A stretch of DNA of 64,000 nt, taken from NCBI GenBank assembly GCA_030272585.1, contig BSYQ01000003.1:8122001-8186000 (forward strand), in the 5' to 3' direction. Made by a program: the position numbers and the translations under genes. The notes under the pieces are model-generated. The model ran no database searches, was not told the origin of the DNA, and was given only the letters and a program-made list of their open reading frames with translations. Below, in pieces: positions 49,033-60,817 of this stretch (the first letter of the stretch is position 1; each line of letters starts with the position of its first letter). Source of the stretch: Bryopsis sp. KO-2023. Its lineage: Eukaryota; Chlorophyta; Ulvophyceae; Bryopsidales; Bryopsidaceae.

Positions 49033-50112
49033 ATGAACTCCGTTTTGGCACAAACCAATATCCCCCTCGCAACCGCGGGCCCACGAGTGGCGCGCCACTC
49101 CGTCCACACTGGTGCCCAACGCCCTCTCCGAGGCCAGACCTCTTTCTTTGGAACCCCCAAAGGTCTTTCGTTGAGGTCCAGCCCTAAGACTCAAAAAGTT
49201 TCCACACAGATCGTCGCCGCCGCAGCCAAGGAACTCCAGGTACTGTACTAACTAGCTCGCCGTACATGGACGGTTTCAATCAGTTGGAACAAAAACGATA
49301 GCGAAACTTCTGTGCTTGAGGTGTCTCCTTTTCCTTTTCAGGTGGACGTTGACAAGCCTTTGGGTCTCACTCTCGCCCCCTCGAAATCCGAGGGAGGTGG
49401 ACTCACTGTGAAGGCAGTGAATGGCAATGCTGCTAAAGCTGGTATCAAGACTGGAGATACTGTGATCTACACTTCTTCCTTCTTTGGTGATGAGCTCTGG
49501 CCAGCTGACAACATTGGATTCGCTAGAACCGCAATCTCAAGGGTAAATCCTCATACTAGCCTCACAAGAAGTTTGTGATAATGAAGAAATTCTTGATTGC
49601 TAATACTAAATTCCTGGCGGTTTCCAAAAATATTGTCAAATTCCGTGTGACCCTGGATGTTACTGGATAGTAATGCCCTGCAGTACGTTAATGAGGTTTA
49701 GTTGCAAGAAGATTGCCTCACTTGACGGAAAAACAAAATTTGCTTGCAGGCCCCATCACCCGTGACCATCGTGTATGTCAAGGGTGAAAACAGCGCAATC
49801 AATGTGAAACGCCTCCCCAAAAGGCCAGCCCCTCCAAAATTCGGAAGGAAGCTGACCGCAAGGCAAAGAGAGTTGGCTTCGCACATTTGTGTGGATTGCG
49901 GTTATATCTACGCTGATAAAACCCCCTTTGCTGAGGCTGATCCAGAATACAGGTGCCCACAATGTAATGCCCCCAAAAAGAGGTTTGCTGGGTATGATGT
50001 TGAAACTGGCAGGCAAGTGGGAGGGGCAACCGGTGACGTTGGAACTATTGCTACCGTCATTGGGGGCCTTGTCGGAGTGGCCATTTTGGGTTATCTTGGT
50101 TTGCAGTTTTGA
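49033..50112 (+). CDS. ENH1: ENH1-type PDZ-rubredoxin thylakoid protein
   Basis: Chloroplast membrane-anchored rubredoxin with an N-terminal PDZ-like domain, as in Arabidopsis ENHANCER OF SOS3-1, which limits reactive oxygen under salt stress. Exons 49033-49239, 49342-49542 and 49750-50112 join in phase 0 with GT-AG: 256 residues. The first 65 residues are a Ser/Arg/Ala-rich transit peptide. The PDZ fold covers about residues 70-150 ([33 protein letters not shown]). The rubredoxin at about residues 180-225 has both CxxC knuckles for iron, CVDCGYIY and [15 protein letters not shown]-terminal membrane helix ([20 protein letters not shown]) tethers it to the membrane. Complete. The bare rubredoxin RBD1 of PSII assembly lacks the PDZ domain, so ENH1 is the better match. 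Confidence 0.93.
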
Positions 50113-50529
50113 GAGCGCAGCTTGGGGCGAAAACAGAGAATATGATTAATTTCTTTCGGGGTTTTCAGTTTTGAATTGTTTGCTTGCACCATGGGGTTTG
50201 TGGAAAAACCATCATGAAGTGAGTGTAAGGTCGAGAGACAATTATTTTTGTCATGTTTTGGAATTGTGGTCCACTTGCATTGGTTCTTGTTACTTGTGTA
50301 TTGATACAAACCTATGGTTTGGATATTGCACTACCAACCTCACCTGGAATTTTGCAATGGTTTCGATGACTTGGGCTGTCGTTACAAACAAGTTCCAGGC
50401 CTTCTCTCTCAAGTGGCAAATTGCTTCAATCTGTATGTACCCATGCCCTTGGATCCAAGTTTTTGCCTCCGATGGCCTAAGGAGCCCGACCAGCTTTTGG
50501 AGCACCTACCCAGAATGCATGCCACCTAT
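50113..50529. other. Convergent intergenic region
   Basis: 417 bp between the ENH1 stop and the LRR gene stop. It holds 3' UTRs only. Confidence 0.5.
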
Positions 50530-53500
50530 CTAATGTGCATGATGGGACAGGGATAGTTCTGCAGAAAGAAAAACACTCCATTTCTTTGAGTGATTTTTTT
50601 ACATATCGCCTCACTACCTTGTTCCAGTCTTGGGCACTCATAGGCTCTGCATCATGAGGAACGTGGACTGAGGACACAAAGTCGAGCGAAAGCGTGCCAA
50701 GAGGTGGTGGCCCGCCTCTCAGCAAGGGTGGAGCACCCTGACATATGGGCAATTTGGTCGAGTTCAGATGATCGTGAATCAGGTTTCTGATTGTTGCACC
50801 AGGTGCCTGCTCTCTTGCGATGTCCTTGATCCTGTTGATGATGTATTGGTGTGGAAGTTCAGTCAAGATGAATTCATAGTGTCCTACGAACACAACCAAA
50901 TAAATAAACAGTCGACCAACCAGCCAAACGTAAACCCGCAACAACTTAATTCAGAGAAACAATCGATAAAAAATCGTCCAGCATGCCTGTTGGGTTGTGT
51001 GGAGTGAAGTGTTTGTAGAAACCCAGCTCTCTGCTCAGTTGATGGAGGTCTCGATCACTGAGACAATCGTATATCATTTTCTTGTTTTCCTCCACGTCAA
51101 CAGCTCTGGACATGAAAGCGGCAGCGGCGAACACTTTCGCATCCCCCATGCCAAAATTCACCAGAATCTTTGCGATTTGATCGCACTTGAAGTAATAGTG
51201 GGGACAAACCATTGAGGTCAGGCCCAATTTGTCTGTATCCAGCATCATTTTTTTGCTGAATTGTGGTAGCAAAGGCAAGAGTTGCTTTTCTGTGAAGACT
51301 TTGATGTGAACTGGGTCCATCGTTGTCACAAAATCCGCCACAAGTCGACCGCTATCGGGAAGCCTGAGAAGCAGAACAAGGTTCTGCTTTGACACAAGCA
51401 TTGTGGCGACGTGAGAAGATAAAGATGCAAAGATGTTTCAGTGCGGGCGGGCTTTACAGGAGGTTGAATGCCATACCGATCAGGCCACCCAGCTTTCTTC
51501 GCGCTCTCCACACTCGTGTCACCATGTTTGATGTTCCTCATGAGATTACTTGACGACCTTTGATCCATTTGGCACAGCTGCAGAGCCACAGCCCTTTCTG
51601 CTGGAACGGACAGATTGAGGACGTAGTGATTGTCTGGGGAAGAAATGTCGAAGTTGGAGGCGATGTTGAGTTGAGAATCACTTTGGGGCGATGCGTTCGC
51701 AGTGATACTGCTCTGCGATGGGAAAAATAAAGTCTCAATCGCGGAGGACAAACAATACAAAACAAAACCAACGTGATCGACTTCACCTGCAGTCCCAAGT
51801 ACTTGATGGAGGCATTGCATCCCATGGCCAGCATGAGGTGCCGCGCGCCTCCTTCGCCGACTGGGTTGTTGTCAAGTAGCAATACCTCTAGGACGTTGTT
51901 CATCTAGTATTGACAAAAGCGGCGTCTTTTTAGTTCTATCAAATCCTAAGCATTCGTCACACTCCGAGGACGTTTTTAAAGAACAGAAGCAATTTTTTCT
52001 GGTACCTTCAATCCCTCGGCTATGACAAGGCAGGAATCTGGGCCAGCTCTTGTCGAGCTCATGTCTAGATGCTTCAGGCCGAGATTCACCTGCAGCATCT
52101 CCCCCATAAACATAACTCCCTTGCTTTCAATACCATTCCATGCCAAATTGAGCTGTTGCAACGTAGCATTGCTCTGTAAGCCTCGTGCGAGAGCGCGGGC
52201 GCCATCCTGCTTGATCAGGTTCCACGAGAGATCCAAGTGTAGCAGGGTGTGGTTGAATTCAAAAAGTCTTGCGAAAGCTTTTGCTGTTCCGTCCCCTATC
52301 ATATTGTGAGGGAGTTTCAATGTGTTCAACAGAATGTTCCCCTCCCCAAGCGCCTCAGCAAGAACTTTTCCGCCTTGGTCAGGAATGTTGCATTTGGTGA
52401 GATCGAGAGTGGTCAAGAACTCCCTCCTGAGAAAGAAAAATCCGCGTGCGTTGAAACTGAAACTAATAGTGCATCTCAAATTGGCCACATGTTATACAAC
52501 GTGTCTTCATACTCCAGTGTTTTTCACCTTATCCGTGCTGGGTTCAAACAGTTTGACAACAACAGTGCTCCTGGGAAGCCCAGTGGATTTTCAGCCAAGA
52601 TCAGGTCGTGAAGATTCCCATTCAGTCCTGTTTTCTGTGCTTGGGACGCCTTTATCCTCGCGCTCACATCGTTCAGTTTATTCATCGCGGCATTCAACTT
52701 TTCGAATCCAACTGCTGGCTTAGTAGATACTTCAGCCAACTTTTTCCATTTACTCTTGGAAACCACTTTCACTTCCTTGATTTTTTGCTTTTCTCCATCC
52801 GCCAGGAAGCCACCAGCATGCCCAATTGATGTCAGGATCCCCCGCACAAGCACTCCCAAGCTCTGTCCAACATATTGGTGGTTCACCGAGCCGAATCACA
52901 TGTATTCTTAGGCTACAGCTGGGGAGAAACAAGACCAAAGACATACCTTCCCGTCGATTTGATTTTTGGATATATCAAGTGTGGAAATGACCATGTTGGA
53001 CGATATCGCGCTTGCTACGGCCTGGGATCCTTTTCGTCCAAGGTCGCACCCAGACAGATCACAGTGGGCGTGAAGCAAGTTCTGGAGCACCTTAGTATTG
53101 ACTGTCAGCCCAAGCTCCTTGCATTTTGTGTTGTACACGCCTGAACACAAGAAAGGGAACGAACAATAGATTGGCAGGCTGCTAGACACAGAACTGGTTG
53201 GATTGAATTCCCAGCTTATGCACAATTCTAACCTTGCACAAATCCCAACAGGGTATTGTACTACCAGTAGAAGGATTTATCGTTTAGTTCCTCCTGTGCA
53301 CACCTACCTCTGCAAGGTAGCTCATTAATTAATTATTCGTACCCACATAAATCCCTTACCAGTGCCTTGGTGCACGTTGCGAGAGTGATTTTCGCTCAGC
53401 CAAAGGGCGTGGATGTCCTCGGTGCTCCACACGTCGCCAAACTTCTTTCCCAGCCTTATCTTCGTCATTCGATTCTTCTTTTTTGCCAGTTTGTTCCAAT

Positions 53501-55279
53501 TGTTATGAATCTTTCGAACGACGCCCCGCCATTGATCAGTGCTCTTTTGTGACTGCTTCAATGGGCTTGGGGTAGGCAGAGCCATTTGTTCATCATCGGA
53601 AGATGATGACAAGTCTGGGATGCTTAAGATCGCTGGAAGCTCTATCTTCGGGGATTCGATGTGGTGTTTGGGTGGAGCTGGAGCAACCCACAGGCACAAA
53701 ATGGTTCAATTGTGAAAAAGGAAGGGAGAAAATCTGTTTTACAAGTTCGACATGGATTCCTCTTATCTTGCCTTCATCATCTGGAGGAGATGCTGGTCGC
53801 GTTTCTTCCGTCTCTCTTGAAGGCTCCTTCTGTCTTTGTTGTCTCCACGCCTGAACTCGCCAAACGTGGGATTAAAGAAAACTCACACCACAACGGGTCC
53901 ATACAATAGAATGCGTCCCAAAGCCATCAGATGCACCTGGACGAGAAGATTCCTCTCCTTTTCAACTAGGTTCAGTGTTCTGTTGAGCCTCTCCTCAATT
54001 TCGTAATCGAACTCTCCAGGATCTATTCCAGAGCCTGGGCTTGATCCCCTGTTTCCCCCGACAATGGGGGATTTGGGTGACGTTGGGTTTCGTTGTATTG
54101 TTCTCAGGCCGTGATGTCGTGATCTTGGTGAGAGGTTGGACCTCTACTGCGAAAGCATTAAATTTCATATAAGCTGATGAGTAGTGCCCATACATCTCAG
54201 AAAAATCATGTCTAACTTTACCAATATGGAATTGTGAAGTCTTTTGGCATCCCTGAGCCCCTCCTTCCCAAGCGTTATCTTCTGCATACACTCCTGAACA
54301 TGCCTGACGGCCACAATTTTCTCAGTCAAATTGTATTTAACCCATCACGATCTTGAGTAACAACAACTCGACAGTACATACCTCACGGGTATCATATAGA
54401 GATCCCCACAAGCCGCAGAACACACCATGCTGGGTAAGCTGGTAACTCTTGTTGAAACACTTCCCATCCAATCCTCCACATCAACGTCGGAAGAATCACA
54501 AGCATATCTATCGTCTGTGTGTGATTGGGTAAAATCTGGTACATTCTTTTCTTGTTGTTTCGATGCTTTTGGCACGTTGTTTTCAAACATTTTGCCAGTT
54601 CCGGGAACTTTAATTGGCCTCCGCCGTCTGGATAAGTACTTGTGATGTACCCCATTGGCAGAGCGATGCGGTTGAGCAGGGGAATGCAAAGGCGGAAAAA
54701 GGTTGCCTGGGGATGAAGTTTCTTTTTGAGTTGAAAACACAAACGACACATCGGATTAATATTCGTGACGTCTGTGGTAAGCTACTAAGTTTCTTTTATG
54801 GCCCAAACTAACTCGAAATATTCAAACAGCTGGATTCTTCCAATCTTTCGTGAGCCAGTTTAGGACTGATTTCCGAGTTTCCTTTATTCTAGTGTGAACT
54901 CCGATTACTGCAAGTTCACACTAGACTGCACACTGATTTCTGAATTTATGAGCCGGCGAACAAGCAAACTTTGGCATCTTTTGCAGGCTTGAGCGTATAT
55001 GCACAATCGCGAGCACAACAATTGCACAGCAGCAGTAATGTGCGAAACAGAAACTACACGTAGGCGAACTTCTATTACGGAACGTCACGGCCGATGGTCG
55101 TGTCTCTAGCATGAATGGATAAGTTCTTGCACACCATCACTGTGCTGGCTATTGAAATCGGATTGTGAGTCTTCTGAGGACACTGTAGATAGCCCCGAAC
55201 ACAGTCCCCCTAGCTCATCCGTGTCGAGACGCTCAACATCAGCAATTGTTAAACCGGCGGCGCCGTCCCTGTCTGCCAT
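50530..55279 (-). CDS. Leucine-rich repeat protein (ribonuclease-inhibitor-like LRRs)
   Basis: A long multi-exon protein whose role is not deducible. I place the start at the ATG at 55279 (MADRDGAAGLTIADVERLDT). Later pieces include a Lys/Arg-rich disordered part (about 54740-54370), a coiled segment (about 54000-53930, EERLNRTLNLVEKERNLLVQ), and a Ser/Asp-rich stretch at about 53690-53360. RI-type LRRs lie at about 53145-52960 (SGCDLGRKGSQAVASAISSN), 52890-52610, 52440-52010 (LTTLDLTKCNIPDQGGKVLA; HLDLSWNLIKQDGARALARG) and 51900-51790. After the LRRs come a link (about 51720-51450), a helical region (about 51370-50960, HIKVFTEKQLLPLLPQFSKK) and a last part at about 50890-50530 ending at the stop 50532-50530. 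RI-type LRR arrays serve as protein-binding surfaces. Exon order follows the strand; individual joins in the N-terminal half are tentative. Confidence 0.7.
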
Positions 55280-56114
55280 TCTGCTTGTTCTCGATAGTCA
55301 ACAGCTAGTCAATCAACACGATGTGCCCTTGGCATGGTAGCGAAGAAGAAATTCATGAGTGACCCCTGGGACATATCTTTGCTGTTTCTGTGGGCTACTT
55401 TCACCTATCTACGCATGTTTGGACCTTTGAACCATGAAGTTCTGTTTCACTGTTGATGCGGTTCATTTTGGTTTCTGATGTTGTCACAGTTTTCCAACAG
55501 CAACTCCAGCAACGATCAGGCTTGCTTCGAGTTGTGGACAACGTCCATATGATACTTGCCGTGATATATATTATTGCTTATCCTATTGATTGCTGTCTGT
55601 CAACAAAAAGAAGAGTGGAGTGGAGGAAATTGAGTAGCATTAAAAAACAGATTAGTTAAATGTGTGGTGGAAGAGGGAAAAAGAAAGCATCGTATTGTGG
55701 TGGGGCCCATAAAAATGGGAGACCAGTACACCAATTACATTAACCTCTGGCAGAGTCCCTTTGAAGACTAACTCAAGACTGTCTTTGTCTTGAGTTATTG
55801 TCCCAAGACACAATAACTCTCCAAAAAAGATATCTCAATTTAGCAGCTTTTGCCACCCACCAAGACTGTTGTGAAAAGGATAAATGGACTGAGATGGAGG
55901 AGGGGAATGAACGTTATTAAGGGGCAGTGGGGAATAGTACGAACAATTTGGGACATGGGATATATCTCGCGACAGTGAGCTCGAAACGGCACGGCGGTTA
56001 TGACTGTAAGCCGTGCCGTTTCAGCTGCAGTTTCAGTTGGCGTTTTTGGCGGGGACGACGAAAGGTCGCGCGCCAGAAACTCCTGGTGCTTAAAAAGACA
56101 GAACACAACCCATG
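55280..56114. other. Intergenic, no gene recognised
   Basis: Promoter side of the LRR gene and left flank of the retrotransposon region. Open frames here show no known domain. Confidence 0.45.
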
Positions 56115-56478
56115 TAAACGAACACATTTACAGCGAGTCGCTAGTGAACAAAGCTTGTACTCGAGAGGTGTTCCAACCGTTAAGAGTGAAACGGCGTCGA
56201 GTGGACGTTCGTAACGGAAAAACAATCAGTGTCGACTGACGAGAGACGTCAGTGAAGTGCGAGATAAGATGAGCGGAGTTATGAGAGCAACACAACAAAG
56301 ACAAATAAAATATTGTACAGTTGCACTCATGTTTTCCCAATCCTTGCGTGAAACGAGCTGTGGATCGTTTGAGTCTTTTACACTGTTAGTTTGTTCCGAG
56401 TTCCCTTCCGATAAATACCTTCCCCAGTTTCTGTCAAGCGTCGTTTCACATCCATTCCAGTAACCTAACTTCCTCACA
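56115..56478 (-). repeat. Candidate 3' LTR of the retrotransposon
   Basis: Downstream of the integrase stop the minus strand has a purine tract (about 56502-56488, GAGAGGAGGGAAGGG) followed by a possible LTR start TGTGAGGAAG at 56478. A 14-bp sequence including this start is repeated just upstream (56509-56522). Inside are a TATTTAT box-like motif and an A/T-rich polyadenylation-like stretch near 56305-56320. The other end is a guess, since no second LTR is in the window to compare. Confidence 0.3.
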
Positions 56479-56731
56479 TCGATCTAACCCTTCCCTCCTC
56501 TCGATCGTCTAACTTCCTCACAACAATCTAATTCCGATAATCAGACTGTAATCAGACTGTGTGGAACATGGGCCCAACCTCGCCTGATTTCCACTGTGAG
56601 AGACTCCGAAAGAAAAAAGGGATGACGAGTCATCACTAAAAAAGAAAAGGCTTTTGAAAATTCGGTTGCGTGCAACCCTTGGAGGGGACTGTCTGAGAAC
56701 CCGAAAAAATAAAAAAAATGAGATAGTAGGC
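56479..56731. other. Retrotransposon 3' untranslated stretch
   Basis: Between the integrase stop (56732) and the candidate LTR; no coding, with the purine tract near its left end. Confidence 0.4.
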
Positions 56732-59700
56732 CTACGTGTTGGGGGGCCAGTCGAAATCGTCAGCCGCATGCCAAGGTTGACGTCCATGGTAGCGCTGGAG
56801 GTGATCTTGGTGGTAGATGCCGCGAGGGCGGCGGCCGGGTCCCGTTCTGGGCGTGAGCTCGGCTGTGCTCCACAGGGACCCCGTGAGTTGTTGTACCAAT
56901 CGAAGGGGGCCCCGCCAGTGGGGCTGGAGCTTGTCTTCTCTCTTCGCTGCTTGGACTGCGTCATAGTGCCACACCAGGTCACCTGGGTGGAGTTCTTGGG
57001 GGACGACCTTGCGTAGGCTGTTCCTGTAGGCGCGTTGTTTGTTTGCTCGTTCCCGTGCAGTCCATTGTGTGGCCGCAGAGCTGGTCCAAAGCTGCTGGGG
57101 GGAGGCGCCGGTGGTGCTGTTCGGCGTAGTATTGATGGCCCGCACGGCAGCCTCGAGGTGATGGGGCCATTCGTGGGTGCTGTTGTGCAGAAGTTTTTTG
57201 ATGCGGTCCTCGAGGGTGCGATGGAAACGCTCCACCAAACCATTGGAATTGTGTTTGTGTGGGGGGGTGTAAATCAGTTCGACGCCTTTGTCTTTGCTCC
57301 AGGTGCGCATGGCGTTCGAACTGTTGTAGCCGGCCCCATCGAGGATGAGGAGCACAGGGTAGCCGTGGTTGCTGGCCCAGCGATCCAAAGCGGCCATGAT
57401 GGTGTCCGACGTCACGGTTTTGGAGGCCATGGCCTGGCTGCGTCGAGTGCAACTGTCCACGACGCAGGTGATGAATTTCTCGCCAGTGGTAGCTGGCGTG
57501 AGGGGCCCTATAACATCCAGATGAAGCACAGTGCCGGGGGAATCACCGTAAGGCAGTTGGCCCCAGGGACGGCGTTGGGTGAGGGGGCGAAAAATGGCGC
57601 AGGTGGGGCAGGTGGCGACGACCTCAGAAATGACGTTTTTGGGGATAGTGTGACCGGCCTGTTGGGCGTGGAGGTGTGTCTTCTGAACACCCCAGTGCTC
57701 CTTGCGGTGGAGGTTCCAGGCCTGTTGGTGGGGTGTGAGGGTGATGGTGGTGTTGACGGTTGGTGGGTCTATGGAGGTGGGGCGACTGAGGAGGTCAGCA
57801 GCAACGTTAGTGGACCCTGGGAGAAATTCGAACGTTGTGTGGGTTTCGTTACCCAGTATCCAGGCCCAGAGGCGGCCCACCCTTTTGTCGTTTTTCCCGA
57901 GTCCTCCTGTTCGCATCTGCTCGGCGAGGGCCTGATTGTCAGTTCGTAGAGTGGTGGGGGTGTTACCGCGATACGCCGCCGTTTTCTGGAGGGCCCATTT
58001 GACGGCTTTCAGCTCGCCTAGGAACGACGATGTGGGTTCCGTGAGACGAGTGCTTCCAAAATCGATGAGGTGGGTTTTGTCTTGAGTGTCGTGGGCGAAT
58101 AGAATGTAGCCCGCGTGGTCACCGGACCAATCGGTCTCGAGTGTGAAAGTTCGTGCTGTGAGGCCTGGGAGGGCGAGATCCGTTTGGTGGTCGACGGCGT
58201 AGGCGATGAAGGTTTGGAGTTCCTTCTGGACGTCGTTTTTCCATTGTGTGATATCAGGGGCATCGGTGTATGCTGCCAGGAGCTTTCTGAGGGTGTCGAG
58301 GTGATGTTCCAGCTTGGGGATGGTTTTCCTGCAATATGAGAAAATACCAATGATCCTGGCGAGGTCAGTGGTGTCGTTGATAGGGCCGAGTTCGGTTAGT
58401 TTTTCCTTGAGAAATGGTTTGTGGGACCATTGGCCGTCGTGGAGGTGGTAGCCGAGGAACTCGACTTCCTGTGCGAGCCAGGTCACTTTTTGGTAGTTTA
58501 CTTTTAGGCCGTATTCGTGGAGGACCGAAAACACTTCGTGGAGCTTCTTGTGGAGTTCCCCCGCAGTAGGGGCGCCGAGTAAGATGTCGTCTGCGTATAT
58601 CACGCAATCCAAGTGTCCGAGTATGCTTGTGATCCTGTCTGAGAAGAGAGTTGGGCTCCAGCACCAGCCTTGGGGGAGGCGATTCCACTTGTATCGCCGC
58701 CCCTGCCACGTAAAGGAGAAGAGGGGCGACAGTTCAGGTGATATCGCGAGCCCAAAGAAAGCGTCCTTGAGGTCTATTTTTGCATAAACCTTCCACTCGG
58801 CCTTGACTTTCCAGATGGTGCGCCATGGGTCGGAGAAAACCATGCCCAACTTTTTGAAATATCCGTTGAGGCGTCGAAAGTCGTTAGTGAAACGATAAGT
58901 GCCGTCTTCCTTGGCGATGGGAAGTAATGGGTTGAAGAACGCTGATTCTGATGAAGGTGAGAGGGAAAGGTACCCACGGTCGACATAGAGCTCCAGTTGC
59001 TTGGTGACTGCGTTTCTGTCGACGACCTTGTCGACAGAGTATTCCGTTCGTAGTCCTGCATCGCCTGGTTTCGTCCAATCCATTTCGTCCGGTCGTATTT
59101 GGAGCGCCCTCATTTTATCGTTGATAGGGTGCGTGCTGAGGTCGCCGACGTCTGGGAAACGTTCCATGATATCAGTAGCAATGGCGTCGCCTGTAAGGTT
59201 GGGTGTGTCTGGCAGGGTGACCGCGTGGACTTTGGGGCGGTCGAGGCGGTGGACGACATGGTGCTGGGCGCCGTGGATGTTGATGAGAGGTGTGGTGGCC
59301 GTGAGCTGGTGGACGCGATCCGTCGAGTTCCAGACGTCGACGCGGAAGTGGCCAGCTTTAGTCGTCAATGCGCCTGTGACGAGTCCAGGTCGGTGTAGTG
59401 CAGGCGTGACGGTGGCCTGGCCGGCGACGTCCATTCGATAGGGTAAGTAAAGCCTCGTCCATTTTTTGGGTTCCAGAATATAGGGTTTGCCTGCTTGAAG
59501 CTGAATGCAGGTTTTTTTAGTGGAGAGTCCAGTTCCCTGGTGTACAGGCCAGAGTTGGGTAAGATGGACAGTGCCTTGTTGAGGTGCAATGGTGGGGTTA
59601 GTAGAAGTCACCACATGACATTTGATTGTCGCTCCTGTGGTGGTTTGGCAAATTTCGCCAAGGTTGGCGTTCACCGAGAGATTGAGCGCCTTTATCCCAT

Positions 59701-59919
59701 CGATGCCCAGAATTGGAGTGGTCGTCGCATTTGTGACGAGCCATGTGACGAGGCTCGTGGCGTTCGACACTCCGATAGCGGTAGGCAGAAAAGCTTCCCC
59801 ACTGACGACACTAGAGGAGCCGTTGAAGCCTTCGATGCGCTGTGGCGTTTGGAGGGTGGAACTGTAGGGGATCCCATACCTCTTGGCGATGGAGAGAGGA
59901 AGGAGGGACGCCTGAGATC
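56732..59919 (-). CDS. Ty3/gypsy-like pol: protease C-terminal part, RT, RNase H, integrase (copy 1)
   Basis: Retrotransposon polyprotein, open from the insertion boundary at 59919 to the stop at 56732, about 1,060 codons; the first Met is at 59770. The protease remainder has a flap and the hydrophobic-hydrophobic-G motif ILGIDGIKAL. The RT carries FFGLAISPELSPLFSFTWQG, LPQGWCWSPTLFSDRI and the catalytic VIYADDILLG. RNase H begins LETDWSGDHAGYILFA. Integrase has the zinc-binding H..H..CPTC region, then the D-D-E core in LHLDVIGPL, LLILDGAGYNSS and NGLVERFHRTLEDR. The C-terminus has LHPGDLVWHYD and ends with an acidic FDWPPNT tail. All catalytic residues I can see are intact. The protease N-terminal part lies across a 1-kb insertion. 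Confidence 0.9.
56786..58873. repeat. Direct repeat, left copy (partner 61913-64000)
   Basis: These 2,088 bp recur at a constant offset of 5,127 bp, with one base difference noticed (CGCCGCCGT versus CGCCGCTGT near 57976/63103) and no indel. The left boundary is the integrase C-terminal codons CGCTACCAT; the right side continues past the window edge. Confidence 0.93.
59910..59919. repeat. Target-site duplication, left copy
   Basis: GCCTGAGATC immediately left of the inserted element; its twin is 60921-60930. On the minus strand it encodes part of the protease active-site loop. Confidence 0.85.
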
Positions 59920-60264
59920 ATACTATGGATCCGATCACGATCTAATCGGTCGTGGATTGATCGGTCCGACCGATTAAATCGTGATCGGGTTTTTCCGATC
60001 AGATCGATCGCCGATCAAATCGGTTTGGCCGATCATCGATGGAGATCGGCCGATCACCAATCTGATCGGCTGACCGATTTAATCGGCCAACTTTGATCGG
60101 CCGATCACGATCACACCGTCCAACATCGGCCGATCAAGCGCCGACAGGGCGAGGCGCTTGATCGTGATCGTGATCGTGATCGGAGATGCCGATTAGATCG
60201 GATCATGATCGGTCAATTGATCGGTCCATCACAAATGCCGAGAAATCACCACCCGCAGGTGTTT

Positions 60265-60339
60265 CTGGGGTGCAGGGATTCGAACCTGGGACCTAACAGA
60301 CTAGAGACAGACGCATTAACGCTTGGACCACTCGGAGCC
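60265..60339 (-). repeat. tRNA-like unit (left, reads leftwards)
   Basis: On the minus strand it contains GGCTCCGAGTGGTCCAAGCG, like the D-arm/A-box of Leu/Ser-type tRNAs, and the B-box GGTTCGAATCC 75 nt or less downstream. The ends do not pair as a proper acceptor stem and the T-stem has mismatches, so it is a tRNA-derived Pol III promoter module, not a working tRNA. Confidence 0.7.
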
Positions 60340-60429
60340 ACGGTCACTAGGTCATCCGTGTCATTATATACCTCAGTTTGTCGGACTGACAGATCACGTA
60401 TATAATGACACGGATGACCTTCAAACCGT
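60340..60429. repeat. Central palindrome of the inserted element
   Basis: GGTCATCCGTGTCATTATAT with its continuation AC (about 60350-60371) is matched by its exact reverse complement at about 60398-60419, leaving a loop of about 26 bp. The wider inverted repeat extends out through both tRNA-like units and the CACCACCCGCAGGTGTTTCT sequence beyond. Confidence 0.85.
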
Positions 60430-60504
60430 GGCTCCGAGTGGTCCAAGCGTTAGTGAGTATGCTTCTAATCCGTTAGGTACCCGGTTCGAATCCTTCCACC
60501 TCAG
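60430..60504 (+). repeat. tRNA-like unit (right, reads rightwards)
   Basis: Same 20-base A-box region as the left unit, with an exact B-box GGTTCGAATCC and a CTTCTAA loop-like stretch. It points away from the left unit. The two units differ in the middle, so they have diverged since duplication or come from different tRNAs. Confidence 0.7.
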
Positions 60505-60798
60505 AAACACCTGCGGGTGGTGACTTGTCGGCATTTTCGCGAGACCGATCAATTCGTCGATCAAATGATCAGTACCGATCATGATCGGACGATCACGATC
60601 ACACCGATCAAGGTCAGCCGATGAAGTGCCGACAGGTCGCGGCGCTTGATCGGGATCGGGATCGTGATCGGAACAACCGATCAGATCGGTGATCGGCGAA
60701 CCGATCACGATCACGATCAACATGTGATCGGACGATCAAGAGCACGATCAACATTTGATCGGCCGATCACGATCACGATCACCGATCAGCCAAAAATG

Positions 60799-60817
60799 AA
60801 AAAAAAAAAAAAAAAAA
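60799..60817. repeat. A19 homopolymer inside the inserted element
   Basis: An uninterrupted run of A about 100 bp from the right end of the element; it could be a relic of an RNA poly(A) tail. Confidence 0.85.

Noticed and set aside
57035-57949. 304-codon plus-strand open frame opposite the integrase/RNase H (also at 62162-63076)
   Set aside because: It is antisense to clear pol coding and repeats exactly with it; composition (Gly/Val-rich) is that of a reverse-complement shadow.
60265-60504. Two functional tRNA genes
   Set aside because: A- and B-boxes are present but the acceptor and T stems do not pair properly, so they are tRNA-derived modules only.
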